In this document: positions 11,180 through 22,054 of the stretch, one piece after another
Position numbering within the stretch: the stretch's first letter is position 1
How the letters are laid out: every line of letters begins with the position of its first letter
NCBI GenBank assembly: GCA_024529925.1
Contig: JAFEUB010001593.1
Coordinates: 153,501-217,500, forward strand
DNA: 64,000 nt
Reading direction: 5' to 3'
DNA from: Ophthalmolycus amberensis
Taxonomy: Eukaryota > Chordata > Actinopteri > Perciformes > Zoarcidae
Made by a program: the position numbers and the translations under genes
The notes under the pieces: model-generated
What the model was told of the DNA's origin: nothing
The model's input: only the letters and a program-made list of their open reading frames with translations
Database searches by the model: none

Positions 11180-12241
11180 TAAGGGGTGCAACAGATCACA
11201 AACCTCACGGTTCGGATCACGGTTCTTGAGTCACGGTTCGGATCATTTTTCGGATCAACAAAGAAAAGGGGAGGAGTCAAATATAACTTTGCTTTCCATT
11301 TATTAATTAAAGAACTTCAAGAACACTTCAAGCAAAGAACTTTGGGCTATAGTCTTACACAAAAACAAAAAATATTGAAGATGTCCAATTTGAAACAAAA
11401 TTAAATAAATAAATAAAAATAAAACATTCAAGAATATTCAATTCTGTTAAGTTTAAGTGCAACATGAGGTCTGTTGATATCCTCGTCCTTTCATCAATAC
11501 TGAAAGAAAGAAACAGCCAGTGAGCTAGCTTCCACTGTTTACACTGAACTGAACTGCTCGGCAACAACTTGGGTCTGTTTACTTCCTGTCAGGTTATGTC
11601 ATTCAAATGTTACATTACTGTGACATTATTTTCAAAAAGATGAGAATATCTACATTGTCTGGGAGACAAAAATAAACAAAAATAAACAAATTCTTTTTTT
11701 TCTTTTTGCTGGTGGATTCGCGGGCCACATAAAATGACGTGGCGGGCCAGATTCGGCCCGTGGGCCTTGAGTTTGACACGTGTGTCATAGAGGCGTGGAA
11801 CAGCTTCACACTGAAGTGGGTGCGTGAGTGGATTTCGTAGCGTGGCTCAAGCATTTTAACCAGATTTTGAAATCCTTTGTTTTCTACAACGGAGTGTCCC
11901 CGTCGCTGACAGACGGGATGGTGTCTCTTCATATGTGTGGACATGCCGATGTTTTGCCGTTGTCGTGTGTTTTTCTCTTTAAATAACGCCTACATACCGT
12001 AACGGTTTCGTCCACCACCCTCATCCGTCATTATACGTTACAGGGAAGACAAAATGTTCCCAAACTTGCGACTTAAATGACGCCGGGGGCGTCTCAAGTC
12101 CTCCGCTCGCCATGACTTCCGCCGTTAAATGCTAACTACACACTGTGATGATTACACTGTAAAAAGAAAAGAAAAGAAATACTCAATTGATCCGCGGTTC
12201 ACGAGAGATCCGAACCGTGAGGGCTGATCCGAACACCACTA
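11180..12241 (-). mobile_element. hAT element, internally deleted, same family as 1-412
   Basis: The left end begins TAAGGGGTGCAACAGATCA and the right end, reversed, TAGTGGTGTTCGGATCA. Both lead into CACGGTTCGGATC repeats. Flanking 8-mers do not match, so an edge may be altered. The minus strand at 11944-11787 encodes MSTHMKRHHP, the tail of a BED zinc finger, and soon after GFQNLVKMLEPRYEIHSRTH, a hAT transposase stretch, with a deletion between. A fragment of another hAT family lies inside at 11690-11781. Confidence 0.75.
11690..11781 (-). mobile_element. Terminal fragment of a second hAT family, nested
   Basis: This 90-bp piece is the reverse complement of the left end of the intact element at 13235-13713 (shared: TGCTGGNGGATTCGCGGGCC and CACATAAAATGACGTGGCGG). 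It ends GAGTTTGACAC. Its other terminus is missing. Confidence 0.7.
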
Positions 12242-12531
12242 ATTATATAGTATAAATATACTGTATAAATCTAGTGCACGTGGTGCTCTATTGTTCCCTG
12301 CTGGTACATTATGATCATTATTTAATGTAAAGCAGGACAAGTCAGGAGCGTATTGCACCTTTAAGAGAGAAGTGTGTGTGTGAAAGTATTTGCATGCACT
12401 GTGGCTTTTGTTGGCGGCCGCAGAAGTGCAGGAGACCATCTTTACAAATTACAAAGGCTTAAATTCCAGTGTCAGTTGTGATGGGCATTCTTTATTTCAA
12501 CAGAATGCAATCACTTGCGCCATTGTTGTAA
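12242..12531. other. Unassigned spacer
   Basis: About 290 bp between two mobile elements. I see no exon, repeat unit or RNA gene. Confidence 0.4.
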
Positions 12532-13234
12532 CGGGTGTGGTAAGGACCCAGGAGCAGTATGACAGACACCAGGGATAGTTTAAATCAAGGCTTTATTTTC
12601 CTCTGGACACACAACAGGTAGAATAATCACAGTGAAAAGGTGGCAGGATCTCGTGGTTGGGAACAGAAGGCTGAGTGAATTACCGGGGCAGAGGCAAGGC
12701 GGGGTAATCCCAAACAGGCAGGGTCGGTAACGGGGAATCAGTCCAAGGGCAGTGGTGTATAAAGTACCCAAAAGCCATACTTGAGTAAAAGTAAAGATAC
12801 CTTACTGGAAAATTACTCCAGTAAAAGTAAAAATCACCTATTAGAATACTACTTGAGTAAAAGTCTTAAAGTATCTGATATTTATTGTACTTAAGTATCA
12901 AAAGTAATTTTCTGATATTAAATGTACTTAAGTATTGAAAGTACAAGTACACGTAAATGCTGTGAATAAAAAATCAAAGGGTCAGAATTTTGAGAATTAT
13001 GAAGTTTATTCTTTTAAGTGCTGTGGCCACCATGACCAAGGACATGGAGCTGTGTTGACAATAATTGGGTTGGCTGTGATCCATTCAGGAGCAACAATAT
13101 TCAACATAATATTTTGTACATAAGTATACTTTTTCATCTACTATGAACTTATCATCATAATTCTTCGAAAAGCAATATGACACTATGAAGGAGTTGTAAC
13201 AGTGCGTTTATAAGTATGCTCATTCCGACTAGAG

Positions 13235-13713
13235 CAGGGGTGTCAAACATACGGCCCGCCACGTCATTTTATGTGGCCCGCGAATCCGCCAGCAAAAAAA
13301 ATAAAAAAATATTTTTTATTTTTTATTTTTTACAAAAATTTAAAGTTAGATGTGAAAATAAAAATATCCCCATGGTCGAAATTATGAGATAGAAAGCCAA
13401 GCACGGTCCTAATGCCCGGATGTGGCTCGCTCTGCTCATTTTACCGGGGATGCATCGGAGGTGACTTGTCTGTACTTGGGACAGCCAAATATCCCAGAAT
13501 GCATTTTGCACCAGCAACAGGAAACAATGGCGGAGGAGAAATCACACAACTGGAAGTACGTGTTGTGGAAGTCACAGATATCCCGGGAAACTAAACTAAA
13601 TATGTTAGGAGTACCGTAGTTACATTTACACCGTCTTACATTTACAACCGGCCCTTTGAGGGCGACCGTGATGCTGATGTGGCGCCAGAGTGAAAATGAG
13701 TTTGACTCCCCTG
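13235..13713. mobile_element. hAT MITE with perfect 8-bp target duplication
   Basis: The termini are CAGGGGTGTCAAACATA and, reversed, CAGGGGAGTCAAACTCA. The direct duplication GACTAGAG is present at 13227-13234 and 13714-13721. The 479-bp element has no transposase ORF, so it is non-autonomous. It sits inside the Tol2-like element. Confidence 0.92.
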
Positions 13714-13974
13714 GACTAGAGGATGTAGAGGGCAAATGCATAATATTATGTTCAGCAGAAAATATCCACTTGATGCATCAGGTCAGTGTTTAGAGAAAGG
13801 ACACCTGCCTTGTAAACTCCTATGGGCCTGATTTGAACACAATAGGCAAAGGTTTTGCTCGAGCTGAATCTGCAATTGGGCGACAACTCCATCTGATCAT
13901 CCACAAAATGACTCAAATATCAAAACATGATCAATACTAAAGCAGCACCGAAAGTAACAACCCAGTCATTACTT

Positions 13975-14384
13975 CAGTGGTTCTCAAACTTTTTCTGTCG
14001 CACCCCACTTTGGAGGAAGAAAAATGTTCATGCCCCACCGCCCCAACAAAATTGTAACAAAATGGTCTATGTTGAATTTTTATTGAAACATTTTGTGACT
14101 CCTCCATCTGTGCTTTTTCAAATAATAGAATAAAGAAAATTGCAATCACTTTTAAGTAAACCAGATTGCTCCATCAGACAAAAACAAATAAAATGTGCAA
14201 TCACTTTGTTAGAACAATGCAAATAAAGTTATATCTGTGCAAAAAAGAACTACAATTACGTAATTCTTTACGTAATTACTTTTTTTTTTTTGAAATACAA
14301 AAATTCTGCATTTCCCCCTGCGCCCCACCTGTAATACCACCGCGGCCCACTAGTGGGGCGCGCCCCACAGTTTGAGAACCACTG
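13975..14384. mobile_element. hAT MITE with perfect 8-bp target duplication
   Basis: The termini are CAGTGGTTCTCAAACTTTT and, reversed, CAGTGGTTCTCAAACTGTG. CATTACTT is duplicated at 13967-13974 and 14385-14392. The 410-bp element carries no enzyme. It landed at the 3' end of the Tol2-like transposase remnant. Confidence 0.93.
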
Positions 14385-14392
14385 CATTACTT

Positions 14393-14625
14393 GAAACTGA
14401 AAAATGTCCCGTTCATCTTCAAAAGAAGTTGGTTTTCAAAATTGCGAAAATTCAGTCTCGCTCTTCTTGGGCTGAAGACTAGTCCTGCGATGCTAAATAG
14501 CCTTTCACAGGCCGCTGAGGCAGGTAGAGGTGTGTTCAGCTTCACAGACAGCTTGCGCACAGCTGGGAAGTATTCCCCTAATGCTGCGCTCTCGCGGCTC
14601 CTGTCAATCCTATGGTGTGGTGGCT
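14393..14625 (-). pseudogene. Tol2-like hAT transposase, C-terminal (hATC) piece
   Basis: Read on the minus strand from about 14610, one open frame gives ALGEYFPAVRKLSVKLNTPL, then PASAACERLFSIAGLVFSPR and on to NFRNFENQLLLKMN. SAACERLFS is the diagnostic motif of the hAT C-terminal dimerisation domain. The catalytic core is missing, and the frame is stopped on the left by the MITE at 13975-14384. A short minus-strand start (MTDFMTEAEMEAPATPAINH) lies at about 14830-14740, consistent with a deletion derivative that kept both ends of the protein. Confidence 0.85.
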
Positions 14626-15194
14626 AGCTAACGTTAAGTTAGCTAACGTTAGCCAATTAGTGCTGCAATGATTATAGCTAAGATGAATCAACAAAATCTC
14701 ACAACTGTCAACACTTCCTCAGCTCACTAACTCGCTAGCGATCCACGGGTGTTGGTCTTCGTCACCACCGTGGTTTATTGCGGGAGTAGCAGGTGCTTCC
14801 ATTTCTGCTTCCGTCATGAAATCAGTCATCGTAGAGTGGAATTATACTAATGTAGTCGCTCGCTAGCTTATAGCATATAGCATCCTGGGCATCACTGGGA
14901 ATCAAAACACCGCAGCTTTGAGAGCACTTGTTTGCAATTGTGCATTAACGTGATTAACCAATGATTTAACTTGCAAGCTAGGACCACTGATTCACCAAAC
15001 CTGCTTGCTTGCTTGCAGTCTGTGTTCCACCACAGTCCCCGACGTTGGTCTCATGATTAATTTTGTTTCTAAAGATAGATTTGATTTTGTAGCGAGTAAC
15101 GAAGGTTTCAGGGGAAATGTATCGGAGTAAAAGTATCAGTTTTCTTTGCAAAATGTAGTGAAGTAAAAGTAAAAGTCAACAGAAATATAAATAG

Positions 15195-16125
15195 TAGTGC
15201 TGGGCAAGCTAACGCGTTAATTTCGCGTTAACGCATTAATTAATTAACGCCGACAATTATTTTATTGCGCGTTAACGCATTTTTAAAATTTATTATAATT
15301 ATAATTATTTTTTTTAATTGAAAGACAAGAGACAATACATATACATAACAAGAGGATGACAAGAACAGTGGGATAAAAGCCAGCAAACATCCTAGTCAGT
15401 TGTGTGTGTGTGTGTGTGTGTGTGTGTGTCTGCGTGTGTGTGTGTGTATATGTCCTTTTGAGATGGGAAAAAAAAATAATAATAATAATTAAAAAACAAC
15501 AAAAAAAACAGGTAAGTATTTTTAATTCATTATTATTGTAACAGACTGTCTCATGTTTATCGTTTTGTATTGGAGATATGATGTCCCTTCAGGGTTGCTG
15601 TAGAGAAAAGGCGACTTCCGCTTCTGGTCGAGGGGGGGGGGGGGGCAGAAATAAAGAGCGACGCTGCACCAGCTGTTGCTCTCCCTGGAGACTACTGGAC
15701 ATCGCTGCGGTAAAGTCAGCAGACACTCAGATCTCCGTGGTCAACTCAGCAGACACTTACATGTTAGTGCACCTATATGCTGAAATTCACCGTAAACGCA
15801 TTTAAACGCACAGATCGGGAGCGAGCGAAGGACTTTGAAAGTTAGCGGAAAGATTAACGTGAGACAACATCCGGTTTTCAGAATAAGATGCCAACAAAGT
15901 ATGAATTATATTCACATTAAGTATAAAACATGCTACCTGCATCTCGTGAACCAAATGTTATTGCCCTTTTGTTCATATAACAGTACTTTTAAAATAAAAG
16001 TGCGCAATACACTACTTTTGAATTCATTATTGAACTTTGCCATAACAATGTGATTAATCACGATTAATCGCAAAGAATCCATGCGATTAATCGCGATTAA
16101 ATATTTAAATCGTTGCCCAGCACTA
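15195..16125. mobile_element. hAT MITE (TAGTGCTGGGCAA family) with perfect target duplication
   Basis: The termini TAGTGCTGGGCAAGC and TTGCCCAGCACTA bound 931 bp. ATAAATAG is duplicated at 15187-15194 and 16126-16133. Sub-terminal regions are rich in GTTAACGC and GATTAATCGC repeats. It contains a TG dinucleotide run (15400-15448) and a G run (about 15632-15644). A second copy lies at 41384-42462. Confidence 0.93.
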
Positions 16126-16421
16126 ATAAATAGTAAAGTAAAGTACAGATATCCAAAAAAACGACTTAAGTACAGTAACGAAGTATTTCTACTTCGTTAC
16201 TATACACCACTGTCCACAGGTATATGCTGGAAGGTCTTGCATGGAAGCGGAGAACGATCTGGCAGTGAGTGTGTGTGTGACTGGGGTTTATGCAGCAGAG
16301 TGAGCAGGTGAGAGTAATGAGCTGACGAGGTGGGTGTGACTGGCAGGTGCACTGAATAAACTGATTAGGTGAGTGAGCGGTGGAAAAAACAGGATAATCG
16401 TGGCAGAGCTGTGACAATTGT

Positions 16422-16845
16422 ACTGTATGGTCTGATCTAACAGGCTAGGCGAGGCCAGGTGAGAATGTAATGCTATTCAACTTGACCACAGGAGGAAAAT
16501 AGATGAATGTGCTGTCTGAGTCAGATAACAAAAAATCCCCCGACAACCATTCATCGTCGGATAGTCTACAGAGCTTTTAACAAACTGTAGGTCCAGGAGG
16601 AGAGCTCTGTTTATTCTGTTAAACAATCTGTTAATTACCTTCAGGCGACTGCAGGCTCCCATCCAAGTACAACATGTAGCTCCTCTCTCCCACCCAGATC
16701 AACCAGGCGATAACACTGACTTAATGCAATATCCATCACATTCAAAGGAAAAAGACAGAGCCTATTTATAGCCGCATACAAATCGGACTAATGAGAGAAC
16801 AGTTTGCTCGCGCGTGGCGTTTGTTTTCAAGATAAAAAAGACAAA
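16422..16845. other. Intronic spacer
   Basis: No exon or definable repeat end is seen. It may be the start of the degraded hAT that supplies the transposase remnant next to it. Confidence 0.35.
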
Positions 16846-17110
16846 AAAAACTTCCTGCACCGTGCCTTCGAAAAGGTAACGGGCGTACACCAGAAGATTG
16901 GCCAGATTGGCCACATCTGTAGGCTCGTCTACTTGCAGAGAGTAAAACTCACTCCTTCACGCGACCGACTAATGTAGCCAGGATGTCTTCGGACAAAGCA
17001 TCGATGCGCACTCTTGTTGGACGCGGGATCACGTCCAACTTTTTTGCTTCTCTCTCTCCAATCATACATTCCACCATCTCTTTAACATTTTTTTCCCTCT
17101 CCACCACCGC
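16846..17110 (-). pseudogene. hAT transposase fragment (ZBED/Charlie-like)
   Basis: The minus strand reads MVECMIGEREAKKLDVIPRP and then TRVRIDALSEDILATLVGRV in one frame. A shifted frame then gives FYSLQVDEPTDVANLANLLV and YARYLFEGTVQE. The QVDE.TDVANLA segment is the first catalytic-aspartate region of hAT transposases of the ZBED/Charlie type. The frame break and missing remainder make it a pseudogene. A TIR-like GGGATTCCCAAAGTCTGG (reversed) lies near 17712-17729 and could be one end of the parent element. Confidence 0.75.
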
Positions 17111-18130
17111 CTCTCCTTCTCCCTATTACGCGGTCAGAATACTACCACAACACGCCGCCTGTCTCCGGCAGAAATGCGCTCATCGACGCACGGGAACACC
17201 ACCGAGTTGTAATATATACCTCCATAACACCCCGCCACTCTCGGCTCATACCTCCCCAGCAACGAGGCACATCACCCGGTCACAATACCTCCAGAATATC
17301 CCCCGGGTGAAATCCGGGACTTGGTTTTATGGTTCCGAGTGGCGGGCGCTCACCCGTTGGCGCCGGGACGCGAGGTCTCCAGCCGCCCCCGCCGTGAGGC
17401 ACCCGATCGTCGGGTCTGTCAGCCCTCGGAACAGGCCGCGGGGCAACAACTCGTGGGTGGCGGGGTAGAGGCGAGGCAGATCACAGAAAAATAATAAAGA
17501 CTAGAGTACGGCAAAGATATGTTGATGAGAAACGTATTTGTAATACGTCAAACACAAACGTAATCAGGGAGAAAATACGTTTGTGGTCAAACGTATTTGA
17601 GAATGCATTTTAGTTTTGGGAGAACGTAATTTTTAGGAGACAGGACTGCACCATTAGACCACCATTACATTTTTCCTCTCGCGCACCCCCTAGAGGCAGC
17701 TCGCGCACCAGACTTTGGGAATCCCTGTACTAACCCATATAGGCTCTTAACATGTGCTTAACATGTGTCACACTCAGCAGCATGGCCCATTTTACTTCTG
17801 TATAAAAATTACACGGGCTGACTTTTGTGTTCAAATGAAAATGCATCCTCGGCTGATCCATGGCTGAGACAGTTCAGGCTTGCTGCATTCTCCACCACTC
17901 AACATGACACTTTCCTCTAATTTGGAATTCCACTTGAGTATGAAGTAGCCGTGCCCTCCATCATCCCTCCTGCAAGTTATCAAAACTGAAATCCCTCTCT
18001 TCCACTCCCACTTTTTTTTCTTACCCTACGTCTCTCCTTGTCTCTCTCCCCTCACCACAAAATGCTCTAAGCTGTTCAACAGCAGCAGATTTCTTAGGTG
18101 GGAATACCGATGGAGGCAGCAGCACTCACT
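17111..18130. other. GC-rich stretch, then plain intron
   Basis: The part 17130-17480 is GC-rich (many CCGGG and CGCC steps) without a coding match. The part 17515-17640 has repeated AACGTATTTG and TACGTTTG words. The part 17735-18130 looks like unique intron. Confidence 0.4.
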
Positions 18131-18373
18131 TGATCCATAATCAGAATCAGAGTCAGCTTTATTGTCCATGTATGCGTGCGCATACGTGGAATTTGACTCC
18201 GGTTACACATTACTCTCATCGTACATACACACATATGAAATATATACAATAAACAAGAGAAATATAAGAAAAACAAGGACATTTAACAGCTATATACAAT
18301 ATAAGTATAAATATATCCCACACAAAAGTGTGTATGTATATATATATATCAAACAGAGGTGGTGCAGTATGAC

Positions 18374-18850
18374 CTATTTATTGTTCATGAGAGTGACGGC
18401 CAGTGGAAAGAAGCTGTTCCTGTGTCTGGTGGTCTTGGCGTACAGAGCCCTGTAGCGCCTACCAGAGGAGAGGACTTGGAACAGCTTGTGTCCAGGGTGT
18501 GAAGGGTCTGCAGAGATCTTTCCAGCCCGTTTCCTGACTCTGGAGGTGTACAAGTCCAGGATGGAGGGCAGGCTGGCACCAATGATCCTCTCTGCAGACC
18601 TGACAATCCGTTGCAGTCTGTTTCTGTCCTGTTTGGTGGCCGATCCAAACCACACAGTGATGGAAGAACAGAGAACAGACTGGATGATGGCTGAGTAGAA
18701 AAGAATCAGCAGCTCCTGAGGTAGGTTGTACTTCCTGAGCTGGCGCAGGAAGTACAACCTCTGCTGGGCCTTTTTCCTGATGGTGTCGATGTTGGGAGCC
18801 CACTTCAGGTCCCGGGAGATTGTGGATCCCAGAAACCTGAAGGTCTCCAC
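18374..18850 (-). pseudogene. LINE polyprotein C-terminal part
   Basis: The frame METFRFLGSTISRDLKWAPN continues the reverse transcriptase after the shift at the G run. It includes LRQLRKYNLPQELLILFYSA, WFGSATKQDRNRLQRIVRSA and SGRRYRALYAKTTRHRNSFF before the stop. It overlaps the previous ORF by 46 bp in a different frame, consistent with a homopolymer slip in this copy. Confidence 0.85.
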
Positions 18851-19716
18851 AGCAGATACAGTGTTGTTGTGTATGGGGGGGGGGGGGGGGGCAGTGTTGG
18901 GGGGCTCCTCCTGAAATCCACTGTCATCTCCACAGTTTTAAGCTTGTTCAGTTCCAGGTTGTTCTGACCACACCAGAGGACCAGCTGTTCAACCTCCCGT
19001 CTGTACGCAGACTCATCACCGTCCCTGATGAGGCCGATGACCGCTGTGTCGTCTGCGAACTTCAGGAGTTTAACAGTTGGGTCCTCTGAGGTGCAGTCAT
19101 TGGTGTAGAGGGAGAAGAGCAGTGGGGAGAGCACACATCCCTGGGGGGTCCAGTGCTGATAGACCGGGTGCTGGATGTGATTTTTCCCAGCCTCACCTGC
19201 TGCGTCGTCAGTCAGGAGGTTAGTGATCCACTGACAGGTGGAGGCTGGCACAGTGAGCTGGGAGAGTTTGGGTTTGAGTATTTCCAGGATGATGGTGTTG
19301 AACGCGGAGCTGAAGTCCACAAACAGAACCCTTGCATATGACCCTGGGGAGTCGAGGTGTTGCAGCATGTAATGCAGTCCCATGTTGACTGGATCATCCA
19401 CCGACCTGTTTGCACGGTAGGCAAACTGCAGGGGATCCAGCAGGGGTCCTGTGATGTTCTTCAGATGGGTCAACACCACAGACGTCAGGGCGACGGGCCT
19501 GTAGTCATTTAATCCTGTGATGGAGGATTTCTTGGGGACCGGGATGATGGTGGAGCGTTTGAAGCAGGAGGGGATTTCACACAGCTCCAGTGATCGGTTG
19601 AATATCTTTGTGAAGATGGGGGCCAGCTGGTCAGCACAGACTTTCAGGCAGGAGGGTGACACACCGTCTGGGCCTGGTGCCTTCCTGATCTTCTGTCTGT
19701 GAAAGAGCCAACTCAC
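18805..19716 (-). pseudogene. LINE reverse transcriptase ORF
   Basis: 303 codons with the palm motifs: KAPGPDGVSPSCLK at the start, LFVDFSSAFN (D134), PQGCVLSPLLFSLY (191-204) and LKFADDTAVIG (ADD at 221-223). Residues about 170-190 read DDAAGEAGKNHIQHPVYQHW, which does not look like the family and suggests a pair of compensating small indels. The C-terminal end runs into the G run near 18880 and changes frame. Confidence 0.85.
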
Positions 19717-20013
19717 ATCCTCTTCGCAGATCCTCAGTGCCGGTGGGGGGTCGGTTGGGAGAGATGAGGAGGCAGGGGGTGTAGATGGTTGTTTGATGGG
19801 GCAGGTGGGGGGTGTGAGGGTAGGCTTATCAAACCTGCAGTAGAAGGCATTCAGGTCGTCAGCCAGTTGGTGATTGGCCTCAGTGGGGGGGGGATGGTCT
19901 CCTGTAGTTGGTGAGGACTTCCAGGCCTCTCCAAACTGACGAGGGGTCGTTGGCTGAAAACTTGTTCTTCAGCTTTTCAGTGTAGCTTCTCTTAGCTACC
20001 CTGATCTCCCTCG

Positions 20014-21285
20014 TCAATGTGTTTCTGGCCTGGTTGTACAGGATCCTGTCCCCACTTCTGTAGGCCTCCTCCTTGGTCCGACGAAGCTGCCTGAGTTGTT
20101 CAGTAAACCAGGTTTATTGTTATTGTATGTGCAGAAGGTTTTAGTCGGCACACACATGTCCTCACAAAAACTGATGTATGATGTCACAGTGTCAGTGAGC
20201 CCATCCAGGTCTGTAGCAGCAGCCTCAAAAACATTCCAATCAGTGCAGGGAAAACAGGACTGTAGCTCCAGCTTTGCCTCGTTTGTCCATCTCCTCACAG
20301 TCTTCACCACAGGCTTTGCAGATTTTAGTTTCTGCCTGTAGGTCGGGAGAAGATGGACCAGACAGTGATCAGAGAGTCCCAAAGCTGCACGGGGTACAGA
20401 GCGATATGCATCCTTCATTACAGTGTAGCAGTGGTCCAGTGTGTTCTTGTCCCTGGTGCTACACTTAATATGCTGTCTGTATTTAGGCAGTTCTTTGCTG
20501 AGGTTTGCTCTGTTGAAGTCCCCAAGAACAATGAGCAGGGAGTCTGGGTGTTTATGCTCCGTGTTGTTGATCTGCTCAGCCAGGTGTTGGAGAGCCTCAC
20601 TCACACAGGCCTGAGGTGGGATGTAAACACCGACCAGGATGAATGAGGAAAACTCCCGCGGTGAATAAAAAGGTTTGCAGTCTATGAAAAGTGTTTTCAA
20701 GTGAGGGCTGCATGATTCCTTTGACACTGTGACATCAGTACACCAACTTTCATTAATGTAGAAGCAGATTCCGCCTCCCCTCGTTTTCCCTGACAGCGCC
20801 GTTACGCGGTCCGCTCGGAGGAGTTGGAAGCCCGGCAGATGAAGTGCGCTGTCCGGGATGTGCTCACCGAGCCAGGTTTCAGTGAAGCACAGGGCGGCGG
20901 AACTGCTAAAGTCCGTGTTTGCTTTGTTGAGGAGCAGCAGCTCATCCATCTTGTTGGCCAGAGAGCGGACATTCGCCAGGTGAATTGACGGGAGCGCAGT
21001 TCTAAGTCCCCGTCGGCGCAGATTAACGAGCGCTCCTGCTCGCTTCCCTTGTCGCCGTCTCCAGTAGATTCCGAATAGGGCAGCTGCTCCCCCAACTAAA
21101 ATCTCTGAAAAACTCTGTGGTTCTATGAAATGCGGCGAAAAGGTTTGGCCAGAGAATAGACGGATGTTTAAGAGTTCCTCTCTACTGAATGTGATCAGAG
21201 AGAGAGAGCTGGAAACAAGACAAACGAACAAAAACAGAAAAAGTACGAGAGAGCGCAGTACCGAGGCTGCCATTGGCGGCGCCAT
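20014..21285 (-). pseudogene. LINE endonuclease ORF (5' part of the polyprotein)
   Basis: A 423-codon open stretch with a hydrophobic start (MAPPMAASVLRSLVLFLFLF), then an apurinic-type endonuclease. Key positions are N105 in LANVRSLANKMD, E136 in CFTETWLGEH, D256 and N258 in LGDFN, and SDH at 305-307 in LSDHCLVHL. These are the expected catalytic and metal-binding positions. The frame ends before the reverse transcriptase, which lies in other frames, so the copy is broken. Confidence 0.85.
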
Positions 21286-21300
21286 CTTGAATCTAATAAT

Positions 21301-21989
21301 AATAAATGTGTATATGTGGTGGAGTAAATGTGCACTGCTTGCTAGAGAGAGAGGAGGCAGATGACCATTGTAAACGTGTTGCTTTTCAAAAAGATACTTA
21401 TATCAGTGTGTGTGTGTGTGTGTGCGTGAGTGTGTGTGCATGTTTGCGTGTGTGTTCAGGGAATGAAAATAAACAGCAAAAAAAAGAGAGTAATTCTTGC
21501 AAGAGTAAGTGTTTAACAATGAATGAAGGTAAGATTTAGAAACACATGTGTTGTTCTTAAAGCACACATCTGTGCGTGCTGTCATAGTCTGAAATGTGTA
21601 GCGGTTGTGCATGTCAATGTTGTCCAACAAAAGTATTCGAGGTAATTAGAGTTCAGTCATCTTATACTACAGCATTGCTCTGACCGCAGCTGAATCATAC
21701 ATCTCATATCAACTACTCTTCCAGACTTCCTCCAAGGCCTCAGGCTGCTTGGACTGCATGTTATCCAACATGTCAGACTCCTGCGTGTCCCTGCAGACCA
21801 CAATGGCAACTCATTCAATACTCTCAACGGGTCTTCACGTCACATTCTGAGCGGTGTTCACTCAATATTTACAGTCAGCCCATAACACTACAGATGAAAA
21901 CATACCACGGCCTACACACTTGAATTCAGGACAGCTTCGCACTTCCACGGCACAGAGCATTCAAATGTAAAGGCTGTAGTGAATCTTAC
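21301..21989. other. ALCAM intron 4, right end
   Basis: Plain sequence with a short TG run (21406-21444). No exon or mobile element end is recognised apart from the LINE 5' border. Confidence 0.5.
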
Positions 21990-22054
21990 CGTTGTTGCCT
22001 TGTCCTTCTGCAGTACTTCAGTCTTGTCCATAATCTGAACTGAAGACGGTTTCT
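21990..22054 (-). CDS. alcam: ALCAM exon (human exon 4 equivalent), Ig1-Ig2 linker
   Basis: A 65-bp exon read from 22054 to 21990, between TTTGCAG and GTAAG. It completes a lysine codon with the previous exon and ends in phase 0. It encodes KPSSVQIMDKTEVLQKDKAT plus T, which aligns with human ALCAM QPSKPEIVSKALFLETEQLK. It is the linker and first strand of the second Ig domain. It is too short to detect alone; it is supported by phase and position between two clear exons. Confidence 0.88.

Larger units (their letters stand above)
12750..16212 (-). mobile_element. Tol2-like hAT element, internally deleted, host of three insertions
   Basis: The ends CAGTGGTGTATAAAGTACC and its counterpart ACTATACACCACTG resemble Tol2/Ac-type termini. 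Adjacent sub-terminal AAGTAAAAGTA repeats occur at 12785-12930 and 15120-15180. The flanking 8-mers TCCAAGGG and TCCACAGG agree at six of eight positions. The element holds smaller insertions at 13235-13713, 13975-14384 and 15195-16125. Its own transposase is reduced to a short N-terminal and a C-terminal piece. Confidence 0.8.
12537..16416 (-). mobile_element. Solo LTR-like element, split by a nested hAT
   Basis: The outer ends read TGTAACGGG and CTGTGACA and are flanked by the direct 5-bp duplication ATTGT (12532-12536 and 16417-16421). The element proper is only 12537-12749 plus 16213-16416, about 415 bp. A sister copy lies at 45096-45486, also with a 5-bp duplication. In the minus orientation, a TATA-like GCATAAACCCC precedes an AAAATAAAG poly(A)-like signal. 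TG...CA ends with a 5-bp duplication favour a solo LTR, though an unfamiliar DNA element is not excluded. Confidence 0.65.
18131..21300 (-). mobile_element. Rex/CR1-type LINE, nearly full length but broken
   Basis: On the minus strand the element runs from about 21300 (5') to about 18131 (3'). In order it has an endonuclease ORF, a reverse transcriptase ORF and a C-terminal ORF. The 3' end carries a TTCTGATTATGG-like tail after a CAATAAAG signal, in the way CR1/L2-group LINEs end in short repeats. Frames are interrupted around 20013-19717 and at the G run near 18877-18891. It lies in ALCAM intron 4 in the sense orientation. The exact clade within the CR1/L2/Rex group was not determined. Confidence 0.85.

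Noticed and set aside
16983..17468. 161-codon plus-strand ORF
   Set aside because: Its first part is antisense to the hAT transposase remnant and the rest is GC-rich sequence without a family match.
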